Part shown: in pieces, positions 52,654-61,874 of the stretch
Layout: each line of letters starts with the position of its first letter
How positions within the stretch are numbered: the first letter of the stretch is position 1
Assembly (NCBI RefSeq): GCF_014639235.1
Contig: NZ_BMFU01000017.1
Location: 1 to 64,000, forward strand
Source of the DNA: Paenibacillus silvae
Lineage (GTDB): Bacteria > Bacillota > Bacilli > Paenibacillales > Paenibacillaceae
DNA length: 64,000 nt
Reading direction: 5' to 3'
The notes under the pieces: model-generated
Database searches by the model: none
What the model saw: the letters and a program-made list of their open reading frames with translations, nothing else
Told to the model about the DNA's origin: nothing
Program-made: the position numbers and the translations under genes

Positions 52654-53628
52654 CTATTCCAGCCGATAAGCTGCAAACGGCTCGCCGTGGCGGAAGTCCT
52701 CACTAAGCTGGTCCAGTTCGGACAGCAGCTCATGCGGCAGCTTTAACTCCAGGCTGGCCAGATTGTGCCCAAGCTGCTTGGTCTGTGTCGCACCAACAAT
52801 AACCGTGGATACTGCGGGGCGTGTCAGCAACCAGGCCAGAGACAGCACGCTTGGAGAGCAGCCGTATGCTTCTGCTCTGGCACTCACCTGTTCACTAAGC
52901 TTGATGTTGTGCTCTAACAGGAAACGGTTAAAGGACGGATCGGTCTCTGCCCTGGAGCCAGCCGGCACGCTGGCTTGTCCATTATATTTGCCCGTGAGAA
53001 TACCTCCAGCCAGCGGGAAATACGGGATAATGCCTACTCCCTGATCCAGACACATGGGAACGAGTTCATTCTCGGGTGTGCGATCGGCAAGGGAGTAGCT
53101 GGTCTGTGTGGAGATATAGCGTGCATAACCGCGCATGTCACTGATGCCGAGCGCTTTCATCAGCTCCCAGGCGGCATAGTTGGAGGCGCCGATATAGCGC
53201 ACTTTGCCGGACGTGATCATGTCGTCCAGTGTGCGCAGGGTTTCATCCAGCGGGGTATGCGGGTCAAAGGTATGGATCTGGTACAGATCAACATAATCCG
53301 TTTGCAGACGCCGCAGGCTATGTTCCAGCTCTTGCTGGAGATGGTAGCGCGAGGAGCCGCGACCATGAGGACCATCATGCCGGGGCAAGCCGGCTTTGGT
53401 TGCAAGCACCGCGTTTTCACGACGACCGGCAAGGGCCTCTCCGATAATTCGTTCTGATTCTGTGCCAGCATAGATGTTGGCGGTGTCGATAAAGTTGATG
53501 CCTTGATCCATCGCTGCATGAATAATGCGGGTGGAGGTGGCCTGATCGGCCCTTTTGCCAAATGCATTCGTGCCCAGTCCCAGTGCGGAGACCCGCAGAC
53601 CGCTGTTGCCTAAACGTCGATACTCCAT
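52654..53628 (-). CDS. Aldo/keto reductase (YrpG/general stress protein 69-like)
   Basis: A 324-aa NADP(H)-dependent reductase of the AKR11/Kv-beta-related group. It shows the N-terminal MEYRRLGNSGLRVSALGLGT, the catalytic Asp/Tyr in FIDTANIYAGTESERI (near 47-56), Lys in AVLATKAGL (near 78), and His in VDLYQIHTFDPHTPLDET (near 118). The C-terminal TVIVGATQTKQLGHNLAS binds the cofactor phosphate. The substrate is unknown. Monocistronic on the minus strand. Confidence 0.92.
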   Translation of the reverse strand: MEYRRLGNSGLRVSALGLGTNAFGKRADQATSTRIIHAAMDQGINFIDTANIYAGTESERIIGEALAGRRENAVLATKAGLPRHDGPHGRGSSRYHLQQELEHSLRRLQTDYVDLYQIHTFDPHTPLDETLRTLDDMITSGKVRYIGASNYAAWELMKALGISDMRGYARYISTQTSYSLADRTPENELVPMCLDQGVGIIPYFPLAGGILTGKYNGQASVPAGSRAETDPSFNRFLLEHNIKLSEQVSARAEAYGCSPSVLSLAWLLTRPAVSTVIVGATQTKQLGHNLASLELKLPHELLSELDQLSEDFRHGEPFAAYRLE

Positions 53629-53741
53629 CGTTCATCGCTCCTTCTATGTCTGATATTGTATAGCCGATTATAACGTAATCTATTGAAAAGGTGTTATTAA
53701 TATAGTTAAATGAATGAAGAAACCGCTATTATAAAGGAGAT

Positions 53742-54803
53742 ATGATGGAGAACAGTGTTGCACATTTAACTCGCCGGAAGCCAAAGAAACCGAAGAAGAA
53801 ATGGAAGAAACCTCTGATCATCACTTTCAGCATACTGATTGTGCTGGGGGGACTTGGGTTTATCTATCAAAAGGAACTTGTCAGGCTGGGTTTTAATATG
53901 TTCGCCGCAGGTACGGTAAAGGAAGCGCTGGACAAATCCTATAAAGGCGTTGGTGATCGAGAGGCTCCTGTTGTACAGCATACCGAACCTTTTTCACTAC
54001 TGCTGCTAGGTATTGATCAACGAGATAACGAGCCAAGCCGTTCGGATACAATCATCTATTCGGTCGTGCGTCCAGAGGATAATAAAGTGCTGCTGCTGTC
54101 CATTCCGCGTGACTCCTACACCGAAATCGTGGGTCGTGATGTGAAGTCCAAGATCAATTCGGCTTATGCTCATGGCGAAGCGAAGATGGCGATGGATACG
54201 GTAGAGAAGCTGCTGGAGAACAAGGTGGACTTCTATGCGGCCATTAACTTCCACGGCTTGAAGGATATCGTCGATGCGGTCGGGGGCGTTGAGCTGCCGA
54301 TCAAGAAAAACATCGAGAACAAAAATAAAGCACATGAGAAGCTGTTCGTTGAAGCCAACAAACCGATCTATAACGGCGAAGAGGCGCTGGGGTATGTACG
54401 CTATCGGGAGGATTCCGATTTTAACCGGACAATGCGTCACCGGATATTTCTGAGTGCATTCATGAATCGTGCGCTGGAGGTCAAAAATCTGACCAAAATT
54501 CCAGACGTCATCCAGATTGCCGGATCGAATTTCACAACCAATATGACATCGGATTTTATTGTCAATTTTGCCGAGTCTCTATATATGAAGGATAGTGCAC
54601 CAACCATCAGTAATTACATGCTGAAAGGCGACGGGAAGATGCGCAGCGGTACCTGGTACTACGATCTGTCTGAAGACGATCTAAAATATGTACGCGGTAT
54701 GATTGCCAGCTGGCTGGACCCGAATACAACACAGCTCATCGAGCCTGAATCAACAGATGAAAGCGGCAAAGTAGATACAAGTGATACAGCAAATAAAAGC
54801 TAG
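53742..54803 (+). CDS. LytR-CpsA-Psr (LCP) family cell-wall polymer transferase
   Basis: Attaches teichoic-acid-like polymers or capsule from lipid carriers to peptidoglycan on the outer face of the membrane. The 353-aa protein has a basic cytoplasmic tail (RRKPKKPKKKWKKP), one transmembrane segment (LIITFSILIVLGGLGFIY) and an extracellular LCP domain: LLLGIDQRDNEPSRSDTII (catalytic Asp/Arg), LLSIPRDSYTEI, SKINSAYAHG, and VRYREDSDFNRTMRHRIFL with the second Arg pair. A Thr/Ser-rich tail closes it. AAAGGAG lies just before two adjacent ATGs (53742, 53745). Confidence 0.94.
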   Translation: MMENSVAHLTRRKPKKPKKKWKKPLIITFSILIVLGGLGFIYQKELVRLGFNMFAAGTVKEALDKSYKGVGDREAPVVQHTEPFSLLLLGIDQRDNEPSRSDTIIYSVVRPEDNKVLLLSIPRDSYTEIVGRDVKSKINSAYAHGEAKMAMDTVEKLLENKVDFYAAINFHGLKDIVDAVGGVELPIKKNIENKNKAHEKLFVEANKPIYNGEEALGYVRYREDSDFNRTMRHRIFLSAFMNRALEVKNLTKIPDVIQIAGSNFTTNMTSDFIVNFAESLYMKDSAPTISNYMLKGDGKMRSGTWYYDLSEDDLKYVRGMIASWLDPNTTQLIEPESTDESGKVDTSDTANKS

Positions 54804-54867
54804 ATTCACAGCAATGGGGAACAGTGGGGCTGTGCAGTCTTTGCTGAAAATATGATTATAGAACACC

Positions 54868-54908
54868 AAAGTACACAGCAGGGCAATTGCTCTCTGTGTA
54901 CTTTTTTG
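54868..54908 (+). terminator. Intrinsic terminator of the LCP gene
   Basis: AAAGTACACAG (54868-54878) pairs perfectly with CTGTGTACTTT (54894-54904), followed by further T residues. Confidence 0.85.
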
Positions 54909-54990
54909 CTGTTGTATAGGTAAGTTATAGGTATGGATATAGGTATTCATACCGGTGTCAGATCCATATTTTCCTGTCCAGGTTATGATC

Positions 54991-55581
54991 CTAAGAACCA
55001 AGAGAAGTTACAGCTAAGGGCAGCTGAGAAGTCAGCTGTTCCAAATCCAGCTCCTCTGAACTGTTATCTACAGAGATCAGCTGTATATTTTCCCACGTAC
55101 AGACGTTAGCCTTTATTCCTTGCACAAAAGCATCCCAGTGCTCCAGCTTCCATCTGTCCCTCTCCAACCCTCGATTTCGCAAGCGCTGTTCAAGCACATC
55201 CATATTTACATCGACCCGGAGCACAACAGGAATGACCTGTTCCCACCCGTACTTGGAAACCAACCCGTCAATGTAATCGCTTTTATGAAAATAACCAACA
55301 AAAGGCGCGTCCAGAATAACCGATCTGCCCAGTTGCAGATTGTCGTTGGCCACGTTTAGTAACGTTTCGTACTCCAGATCCATCACGATATCGCGATAAT
55401 AGGTGTTGCCGTCACGATCATGAGGGGAATACCCTTGCGTCTCCAGCAGTTTGCCCGTAAACGTGTTACACAAAACATCTTTATCCAAGTAACAAAAGTG
55501 ATGCTCGGTAGCCAGCTTCTTGCCAATGGTTGATTTACCCGAGCCAGCGGAGCCGATGAGAAAAATCAGTACAGGTTTCAT
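54991..55581 (-). CDS. P-loop kinase-like ATPase (AAA_33 type)
   Basis: A 196-aa nucleotide-binding protein. Walker A is GSAGSGKSTIGKKL near residues 10-18, followed by HFCYLDKDVLCN, and DAPFVGYFHKSDY as the probable Walker B/substrate region, then LRVDVNMDVLEQRLRNRGLE with lid arginines. It resembles small-molecule kinases of the gluconate-kinase/zeta-like AAA_33 group. The phosphoryl acceptor is unknown. ATG 55581 follows GGGGGAAG by 5 nt. Divergent from the IclR gene, with operator-like palindromes between them. Confidence 0.85.
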   Translation of the reverse strand: MKPVLIFLIGSAGSGKSTIGKKLATEHHFCYLDKDVLCNTFTGKLLETQGYSPHDRDGNTYYRDIVMDLEYETLLNVANDNLQLGRSVILDAPFVGYFHKSDYIDGLVSKYGWEQVIPVVLRVDVNMDVLEQRLRNRGLERDRWKLEHWDAFVQGIKANVCTWENIQLISVDNSSEELDLEQLTSQLPLAVTSLGS

Positions 55582-55648
55582 GCGCACTTCCCCCTACAGA
55601 ATTTCAGGATCATATCGATCAAGAATGAATTTTACTTTTAAGTTTATG

Positions 55649-55854
55649 GTTCGTATATACGAACTAGATTCGCGTTGGTGAACATTTGCTTTTAGACTAT
55701 ACTGTTTCTCTCGGAAAAACAATCCCTTTCGGGGAAAAAGAATTCAGAAAAAAATTTTGAGAAAGCGGTTGATCTTTTCTGAACGGCTGATCTATAATGA
55801 GGGCATCGTTCGGTGATGTGAAATAAGTTCACATATGCGAACTTCGACGTCGAA
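55649..55854. promoter_or_regulatory. IclR-type operator pair between the kinase and IclR genes
   Basis: GTTCGTATATACGAAC (55649-55664) is a perfect 16-bp palindrome and GTTCACATATGCGAAC (55827-55842) a near copy with one asymmetric pair. A further palindrome TTCGACGTCGAA lies at 55843-55854. KdgR/IclR-type repressors bind comparable AT-centred dyads. Confidence 0.65.
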
Positions 55855-55872
55855 GAATTTGAAGGAGATAAC

Positions 55873-56670
55873 ATGGACAATATTCGCATGAATAAATCTG
55901 CGGAGCGTGTAGCAGATTTACTCGTTTTATTTGCCAAGAGTGGTGCTCCGTTAACACTGAATGAAATATGCAAACAGATGAACATGCCCAAGAGCAGCGG
56001 GTTTGAACTCGTGCAGACCTTGCTGCACAAAGGGTTTATTGAAATGGACGATGTACGTCTCAAGACATATCGCTTGGGTATTGCGGTGTTTGAGACAGGC
56101 ATGGCTTATTTGTCTAATATGGGCGTTCCTCATATGGCCCGGCCTTTGCTTCAGGAATTGAATCGTCAGACAGGCAGCACGGCCTTTCTTGGCATTGAGG
56201 ATAAGGGACGGATCGTATATCTGGACAAAGCGGAGAGTTATTCAGTGATGCGGCCAACAGCCAAGCTGGGCTCCCGGCGGTATATGCATACTACCGGGCT
56301 TGGCAAGGCGTTGCTTGCAGCTCTTCCGACCAGCAAGGTGCTGGAGATTTTGGGAGAAGGCGAGATTCCTTCGCGTACATCCTATTCTAAAGTGACGGTT
56401 CCCGATATTTTGCAGGACATGCAGGAGATTCGTGAGCGCGGTTATTCTATTGATGACCGTGAGGATCATCTGGAGATGTACTGTATCGGGTCTGCTGTCT
56501 ATGATCAGTGGGACGAGCCTGTGGCTGCAATCAGTGTAGCTAGCATGTATTCCGGCATGACCCCGGAACGTGAGGCCAGCATTGTAAAGCTGGTTAAAGA
56601 AGCCGCATGGAAGCTTTCAGGTCAGCTGGGCTACAGCGGTGATCGCTTGTATCCGCAAAGACAAGAGTAG
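55873..56670 (+). CDS. IclR-family transcriptional regulator (KdgR-like)
   Basis: A 265-aa IclR regulator. The N-terminal winged helix (residues about 8-68: SAERVADLLVLFAKSGAPLT, EICKQMNMPKSSGFELVQTL) is followed by the effector domain (LNRQTGSTAFLGIEDKGRIV, RRYMHTTGLGKALLAALP, GYSIDDREDHLEMYCIGSAV). Placed directly before KDPG aldolase and a hexuronate-type transporter, it should regulate 2-keto-3-deoxygluconate or hexuronate use, as KdgR does in other bacteria. AAGGAG is 6 nt before the ATG. Confidence 0.92.
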   Translation: MDNIRMNKSAERVADLLVLFAKSGAPLTLNEICKQMNMPKSSGFELVQTLLHKGFIEMDDVRLKTYRLGIAVFETGMAYLSNMGVPHMARPLLQELNRQTGSTAFLGIEDKGRIVYLDKAESYSVMRPTAKLGSRRYMHTTGLGKALLAALPTSKVLEILGEGEIPSRTSYSKVTVPDILQDMQEIRERGYSIDDREDHLEMYCIGSAVYDQWDEPVAAISVASMYSGMTPEREASIVKLVKEAAWKLSGQLGYSGDRLYPQRQE

Positions 56671-56727
56671 GCTTATGGAAGTGCAGATTAATAGAAACAA
56701 GACATATGAGTTAAGGGGGATACAGAT

Positions 56728-57372
56728 ATGTGGCGTAAGCTGGAGAACATGAAGACCATTGCCGAAACCGGCATTGTACTGATTATTCGATCAGAAAGTG
56801 AAGAAGAGGCACTATCCGTTGCAGAAGCAGCAATTGCAGGAGGAATCCGGGCACTTGAAATTACGATGAGTGTACCGGGAGCACTCGATGTTATCAAGGT
56901 TTTATCACGTAAATATGCTTCCCAAGGTATTCTGATCGGTGCAGGTACAATTCTCGATGGGGAAACGGCGCGAGCGGCTATACTGGCTGGAGCAGAAATG
57001 CTGGTAAGTCCTCAACTCAACCCCGATATGATCAAGGTGGCTAACCGTTACCAGGCAGTAACAGTCAGTGGGGCGTTCACTGCCAAGGAGATCGTAGAGA
57101 CGCTTGAAGCGGGAGCGGATATCGTGAAGCTGTTCCCGGCGGAAGCTGTAGGGCCACAGTATGTGAAAGCGATGTCTGCGCCTCTGCCTCAAGCTGCGAT
57201 CGCGCCTACGGGTGGGGTCACGCCGCAAAATGTGCATGAGTGGCTTGCTGCTGGCTGTGTTGGCGTTGGTGTCGGCAGTTATATCACCAAAGCTGCCAAG
57301 GAATCCGGTGATTACGGACGAGTAACAAAGGCTGCTGAAGAGTTTTTGCAGGCTGTAGCTGCTGCGCGCTAA
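56728..57372 (+). CDS. kdgA: 2-dehydro-3-deoxy-phosphogluconate (KDPG) / 4-hydroxy-2-oxoglutarate aldolase
   Basis: A 214-aa class I aldolase that splits KDPG to pyruvate and glyceraldehyde 3-phosphate, the last step of pectin and hexuronate breakdown. Family motifs are VLIIRSESEEEALSVAEA, GGIRALEITMSVPGAL (catalytic Glu), IGAGTILD, LVSPQLNPDMIK, and the Schiff-base Lys in ADIVKLFPAEAVGPQYVKA. The phosphate loop APTGGVTPQNVHEWLAAG is intact. TTAAGGGGG precedes ATG 56728. It follows the IclR gene by 57 bp and probably shares its promoter. Confidence 0.95.
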   Translation: MWRKLENMKTIAETGIVLIIRSESEEEALSVAEAAIAGGIRALEITMSVPGALDVIKVLSRKYASQGILIGAGTILDGETARAAILAGAEMLVSPQLNPDMIKVANRYQAVTVSGAFTAKEIVETLEAGADIVKLFPAEAVGPQYVKAMSAPLPQAAIAPTGGVTPQNVHEWLAAGCVGVGVGSYITKAAKESGDYGRVTKAAEEFLQAVAAAR

Positions 57373-57414
57373 TTTGGCTCAAGCAGATCAGATACCCGTG
57401 CACGTGTAAACGAA

Positions 57415-57458
57415 GCTCACAGCGATCAGGGTGCTGCACTAAGCTGATCGTTGTGAGC
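57415..57458 (+). terminator. Strong hairpin between kdgA and the transporter gene
   Basis: GCTCACAGCGATCAG pairs with CTGATCGTTGTGAGC, 15 bp with one G-T pair and a 14-base loop. There is no T tract, so it may be a processing or stabilising structure, or a weak terminator. Confidence 0.5.
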
Positions 57459-57652
57459 AGGCAGGGGGAGTTTGTTGGGACAGCTGTAGAGCAATAAAGC
57501 GATTTTACCCAGTTATGAAAACGTATACTTCAGTAAAACCTTCCCCTTACTGGGGAACAGAAGGGCTTATTCAAACCTATAATTTCCATATTTATTCATT
57601 ATATATAATTTGAGTAATTTAATATTTATATATGTTGAGGAGTGTGACTTCC

Positions 57653-58969
57653 ATGGCAACGTTAAAACCATCGCCATCCCCTGCTTCGGTACCTCAAGCA
57701 CCAAAAGTAGGTTTGAGATGGGGCATCATTTTATTATTACTCCTGGGTGCCGTTGTAAACTATTTGGACAGATCCAATCTAAGCATTGCAAATACAACGA
57801 TAGCAGCAGAATTTGGGCTGTCTTCCACGCAGATGGGCTTGCTGTTATCCGCCTTTTTATGGCCTTATGCATTGGCTAATCTGCCAGCTGGCTGGCTCGT
57901 GGACAAGTTCGGACCTAAAAAAATGTTTACCTGGGCGTCTGGACTGTGGTCTATAGCTACCATATTGAGTGCATTTACCAATACGTACTCTCTGTTATAC
58001 GCGATGCGTATGCTGCTGGGTGTATCTGAATCACCTTTCTTTACCTCTGGTCTGAAGGTAACCGAGCGCTGGTTTGCCAAAAGTGAGCGGGGACTGCCAA
58101 CCTCGATTATTAACACGGGTTCACAGATTGCGAATGCGATCGCACCGCCGCTATTGACGGTTCTAATGTTAACGATGACGTGGAGAGGTATGTTTATTTT
58201 TGTCGGTGTCATTGGTCTGATTATTATGCTGATCTGGCTCAAGGTGTATCGTGATCCGACATTTGCCGAAAAGCAGCTGATCAAAGGGCCGGAGGCTGCA
58301 GCTGAACAGAGCAAAGGTACGGAAAAAGCAAAAACCGCTGATGCTCCCAAAGCAAACTGGGGTTCTTTGTTCAAACACAAAAGCACCTGGTTTATGATCA
58401 TCGGAAACTTCGGTATTATGTTTACGATCTGGGTATACCTGACATGGCTGCCAAGCTATTTGGAGAAGGAGCAGGGCTTTACGCTGAAGGAGACGGGCTG
58501 GATTGCATCGATTCCATTCGTAGCCGGAATTATCGGCGTGCTGCTGGGCGGATTAATCTCGGACTTTTTCATTCGAAAAGGGGTAAATGCAGTGACCTCA
58601 CGCAAGGTTCCGATCGTTGGTGGAGCCATTCTGGCCGCAGCGTCAGTAGCACCTATCCCGTTCATCGACAGTACGGTCGTGAGCATCGTTTTATTGTCTG
58701 TAGGGTACTTTGCTTCTCAGCTGCCATCAGGTGTAATATGGACACTGGCTGCAGATATTGCTCCGGGTGAACAAGTAGCCTCCTTGGGTGCGATACAGAA
58801 CTTTGGCGGATTCCTGGGCGCTGCGCTTGCTCCCGTTGTAACCGGATACATCCTGGACACGACAGGCAGCTTTAATAATGTATTTTTACTTGGCGCAGGC
58901 TTGCTGCTTCTGGGTGCACTGTCCTACGGTGTATTTCTAAAAAAACCAATCCCTAAAGCAACTCACTAA
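57653..58969 (+). CDS. MFS transporter, anion:cation symporter family (hexuronate/glucarate type)
   Basis: A 438-aa transporter of the ACS family (ExuT/GudP/GarP). RWGIILLLLLGAVVNYLDRS in TM1 with NLSIANTTIAAEFGLS is the family signature; LPAGWLVDKFGPKKMF is the loop 2-3 motif, and GVSESPFFTSGLKVTERWF is the TM4 region typical of hexuronate and sugar-acid carriers. A charged central loop (about residues 210-240) separates the two halves. ATG 57653 has TTGAGGAG about 10 nt upstream; the TTG inside that sequence (57632) is also in frame. Context with KDPG aldolase and IclR supports hexuronate or 2-keto-3-deoxygluconate uptake. Confidence 0.92.
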   Translation: MATLKPSPSPASVPQAPKVGLRWGIILLLLLGAVVNYLDRSNLSIANTTIAAEFGLSSTQMGLLLSAFLWPYALANLPAGWLVDKFGPKKMFTWASGLWSIATILSAFTNTYSLLYAMRMLLGVSESPFFTSGLKVTERWFAKSERGLPTSIINTGSQIANAIAPPLLTVLMLTMTWRGMFIFVGVIGLIIMLIWLKVYRDPTFAEKQLIKGPEAAAEQSKGTEKAKTADAPKANWGSLFKHKSTWFMIIGNFGIMFTIWVYLTWLPSYLEKEQGFTLKETGWIASIPFVAGIIGVLLGGLISDFFIRKGVNAVTSRKVPIVGGAILAAASVAPIPFIDSTVVSIVLLSVGYFASQLPSGVIWTLAADIAPGEQVASLGAIQNFGGFLGAALAPVVTGYILDTTGSFNNVFLLGAGLLLLGALSYGVFLKKPIPKATH

Positions 58970-59009
58970 GAAGGCTATAAGGAAAATTACTTTCTACTAC
59001 CTTCTATAG

Positions 59010-59075
59010 TAGAGAAAGGTTGTTCGGTCATCGTAGTGGGTTGTGTACAATCTGTAGATCAACCTATACAGCTTC
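59010..59075 (+). repeat. Degraded family 2 repeat variant
   Basis: GAAAGGTTGTTCGGTCATCG, TAGTGGGTTGTGTACAATCT and ATCAACCTATACAGC align with GGAAGGTTGTTTTGTCATCG and the following bases at 45983-46045, with roughly a quarter of positions changed. Confidence 0.5.
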
Positions 59076-59089
59076 AATAAACAAGCATC

Positions 59090-59142
59090 AGCATCTTCCG
59101 GCATCTGTGATATCACGGACCTGGAGTGCTGGTGCTTTTGTA
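59090..59142 (+). terminator. Probable terminator of the MFS transporter gene
   Basis: AAGCATCAGCA pairs with TGCTGGTGCTT (one wobble), with an inner GTGATATCAC palindrome in the loop, followed by TTTTG. Confidence 0.65.
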
Positions 59143-59255
59143 TGTAGCAGGCCCAGAAGTGGACCGGATGGAAAGTTATCATGAAAACCTCAATTTTTGA
59201 CATAAGTATAGTAAAATATAGGAAAACATCTTATGACAACCAATGGAGGAAGTCC

Positions 59256-61874
59256 ATGAAGGAATTTAAGGATCGGCTTGAGCAGGTTCAGGCTCAGCAG
59301 AAACAGCTGGCGAAGGAATATCAGGCGCTGCTGCAAGAATACCAGTCGGATGATCTCATTGTGTGTAATGAACAGCTGCTGGAACAGACTGAAGCCCAGA
59401 AGCTCAAGCTGCAGCAGCTTGAACTGCGTGCACGCAAGATGGAAGAGGAGAATGCGCGTCTTCGCATGGCTTTGTCCGAGCAGATGCTGGACGAGAAGCT
59501 GAATCTGATCCGGGTATCCCGGGAGAAGATGGAGACATATTTTCAAGGGAAAACCGTAGTACATAACGACCAAATCAGCTACTTAGAGCATCGCACCAAG
59601 TCCAATCTGAATGCTCTCTTCAATCAGGCTGCCCAGCATTTGCAGGAGGATGCAGCGGAGATGAAGGAGCGGATTGCCTATCTGGCAACCGAGGTGAATG
59701 CACGTATCGAATCGCACAAGCAGGCAGTATGGGAGAGAGCCGAGGCTGTGCGCGGCCAGATGCAGCATGCTTATGAGCAGATGGCGGAAGAAGAACTGAG
59801 TGAAGAGACGATCCAGCGCCGGATCAAGCAGAACCGGATGGAGATGCGAATCGGGCTGAGCTGGATTAACAAGGTGGCGATACTGCTCCTGATTCTGGGG
59901 GTTGGCGCAGCCTTCCGATACTCGTATTCGACGTGGTTTAGCGATGAGATGAAGGGCGCGGGCTTTTTTCTGCTCGGCATATTAATGCTTGTGGGCGGTG
60001 AGCTGCTGTTTCGGCGCAAACAGAAAACATTTGCAATGGGGCTGCTCGGCGGAGGCATATCTGTGCTGTCTGGTTCGATTTTCTACAGTTATTTCCTGCT
60101 GCATATTATCGGGCTGTATACAGGTCTGGGTTTATCTGTGCTGGTGTCGGCTGTGTCCGTCCTGCTGTCCTTGCGGTATCAGTCGAAGACGATCTGTTCT
60201 TTTGGTCTAGTAGGCGGGTATCTGCCCTTCTTCTCTTATTTGTTTACGTTTGGACTGGAAGGCACAGCGGTCTATACCGCGATGATCTATCTGTTATTAC
60301 TGAACGGCATTATTGTCTTTATTTCATTCGGGCAGAGATGGCCGGTGGTGCACTATATCAGCTTTCTGTTTCACGCGCCATCCATGCTGATTCTGCTGTG
60401 GCTGTCGCCGAGTGAACAGGTGGGTATGCTGTATTCTGTGGTGACTTTTGCTCTGTATCTGGGTATTACGCTGGCGTATCCGTTTAAACATCGGGTGAAG
60501 CTGACCTGGTGGGATTTTGCTTTGTTAGCGATGAATACGAGCTTGAGTTGTCTTGTTCTATATGTATTGCTTGATGCGGCGGGCTGGAATGATGCACAGG
60601 GCTTGCTTGCTGTTATTTTTGCCCTCGTCTATCTTGGACTTGCGAGGTTTGTTCAACGACATATGGCACAGGAGAAGCAGACAATTCTGCTTTTCTACCT
60701 TACGTCGCTCACCTTTACGATTCTGCTTGTACCGTTCCAGTTTGGTTCGAAATGGCTGTCGATGGGCTGGCTGATTGAAGGTGTGCTGCTTGTTACGTTT
60801 GGACATTTCAGAAAATTCAAGGCAGTCGAGCGTGCGGGCTGGGGCATCGTGCTGCTGTGTATTGTGATCTTTGTACAATATGACCTGCTGTCTTTATTCT
60901 TTGTAGGGGAACAGTCTTACTTCATGTTGAAATACTCCAGTCTTACGCTCGGCACATTGCTGATCACGCTCTACTATGCTTGGGCGCTGCGGGGCGGCTC
61001 CTCCGCGGGAAATGGGCAAAGGATCAATTATGCTCCATGGGAACGCGGTTTCCTGGAAGGCTTCAGGGTTGCGACCCTGGTGAACGTATGGTTATACGTA
61101 CTCTACGAGTCGAATGAATTGTATGTCAGGGCTGTGGATGAGACCTTCCTGTTATACATGTTCTACAAGCTGCTTATGTTTGCGGCACTGACGATTGCAC
61201 TGGCGTATGGGCTGGGTAAAGTGAAGGTGCTTCGTGACGCATTCCTGCAGAGGTACACCCTTTTCCTGCACGCAGTCGGATGCTGTATTGCACTGGCGGT
61301 TACCTTGACGATGCCGGCATTGCAGCCGGGGGTTGAGCAGCATACGGCAGCCGAGATTGTCGGGCTCATCGTGCTGATTATTTTCAACGTAGGTGTATTC
61401 TTTGCCGGGCGTGACCTGCTCATTGCAGGCATCCGTGGTCAGTTCAAAAGTGTGGAGTGGTATCCTGTTATTGCGGGGATCTACCTGCTGGGTGTTATTA
61501 CGGTGTTCCTGACCATTCAGTTCCAGTGGGGCGATATCGGGCTGATGTTCAGCCTGATCTATCTGGTGCTGGCAATTCTCTATATTGCGTACGGGTTCCG
61601 TCGAAAATACGTCATGATCCGGCGCCTCGGTCTGGGTCTGACGCTGTTTGCCACAGGCAAGATGGTGTTTTACGATGTAAGTCTGTTGACGGCAGGCAGC
61701 AAAATCATTGCTTATTTCAGCTTTGGCCTGCTGCTGCTGGGTATTTCGTATCTGTATCAGAAGGTGTCCAGCCGGATGGAGGAGATTCAGGCGAGGGAGA
61801 GCGGCGCGAAGGATGATTCATCTAATGAGTCCAGCACACACACATCGGTCAAACCGGACAAGGAACAGGACTGA
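59256..61874 (+). CDS. DUF2339 polytopic membrane protein with N-terminal coiled coil
   Basis: An 872-aa protein. Residues 1 to about 190 are charged and Gln/Glu-rich with heptad character (KDRLEQVQAQQKQLAKEYQA, AQKLKLQQLELRARKMEEEN), a probable cytoplasmic coiled coil. From about residue 210 to 845 there are more than twenty hydrophobic segments, beginning WINKVAILLLILGVGAAFRY, a hallmark of the DUF2339 family; LRRLGLGLTLFATGKMVFYD-type sequence near the end is also typical. The tail is polar. The function is unknown; size and topology suggest an envelope transporter or scaffold. ATG 59256 has TGGAGG 6 nt upstream; an earlier in-frame ATG (59181) lies before the promoter-like region. Monocistronic. 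Confidence 0.88.
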   Translation: MKEFKDRLEQVQAQQKQLAKEYQALLQEYQSDDLIVCNEQLLEQTEAQKLKLQQLELRARKMEEENARLRMALSEQMLDEKLNLIRVSREKMETYFQGKTVVHNDQISYLEHRTKSNLNALFNQAAQHLQEDAAEMKERIAYLATEVNARIESHKQAVWERAEAVRGQMQHAYEQMAEEELSEETIQRRIKQNRMEMRIGLSWINKVAILLLILGVGAAFRYSYSTWFSDEMKGAGFFLLGILMLVGGELLFRRKQKTFAMGLLGGGISVLSGSIFYSYFLLHIIGLYTGLGLSVLVSAVSVLLSLRYQSKTICSFGLVGGYLPFFSYLFTFGLEGTAVYTAMIYLLLLNGIIVFISFGQRWPVVHYISFLFHAPSMLILLWLSPSEQVGMLYSVVTFALYLGITLAYPFKHRVKLTWWDFALLAMNTSLSCLVLYVLLDAAGWNDAQGLLAVIFALVYLGLARFVQRHMAQEKQTILLFYLTSLTFTILLVPFQFGSKWLSMGWLIEGVLLVTFGHFRKFKAVERAGWGIVLLCIVIFVQYDLLSLFFVGEQSYFMLKYSSLTLGTLLITLYYAWALRGGSSAGNGQRINYAPWERGFLEGFRVATLVNVWLYVLYESNELYVRAVDETFLLYMFYKLLMFAALTIALAYGLGKVKVLRDAFLQRYTLFLHAVGCCIALAVTLTMPALQPGVEQHTAAEIVGLIVLIIFNVGVFFAGRDLLIAGIRGQFKSVEWYPVIAGIYLLGVITVFLTIQFQWGDIGLMFSLIYLVLAILYIAYGFRRKYVMIRRLGLGLTLFATGKMVFYDVSLLTAGSKIIAYFSFGLLLLGISYLYQKVSSRMEEIQARESGAKDDSSNESSTHTSVKPDKEQD

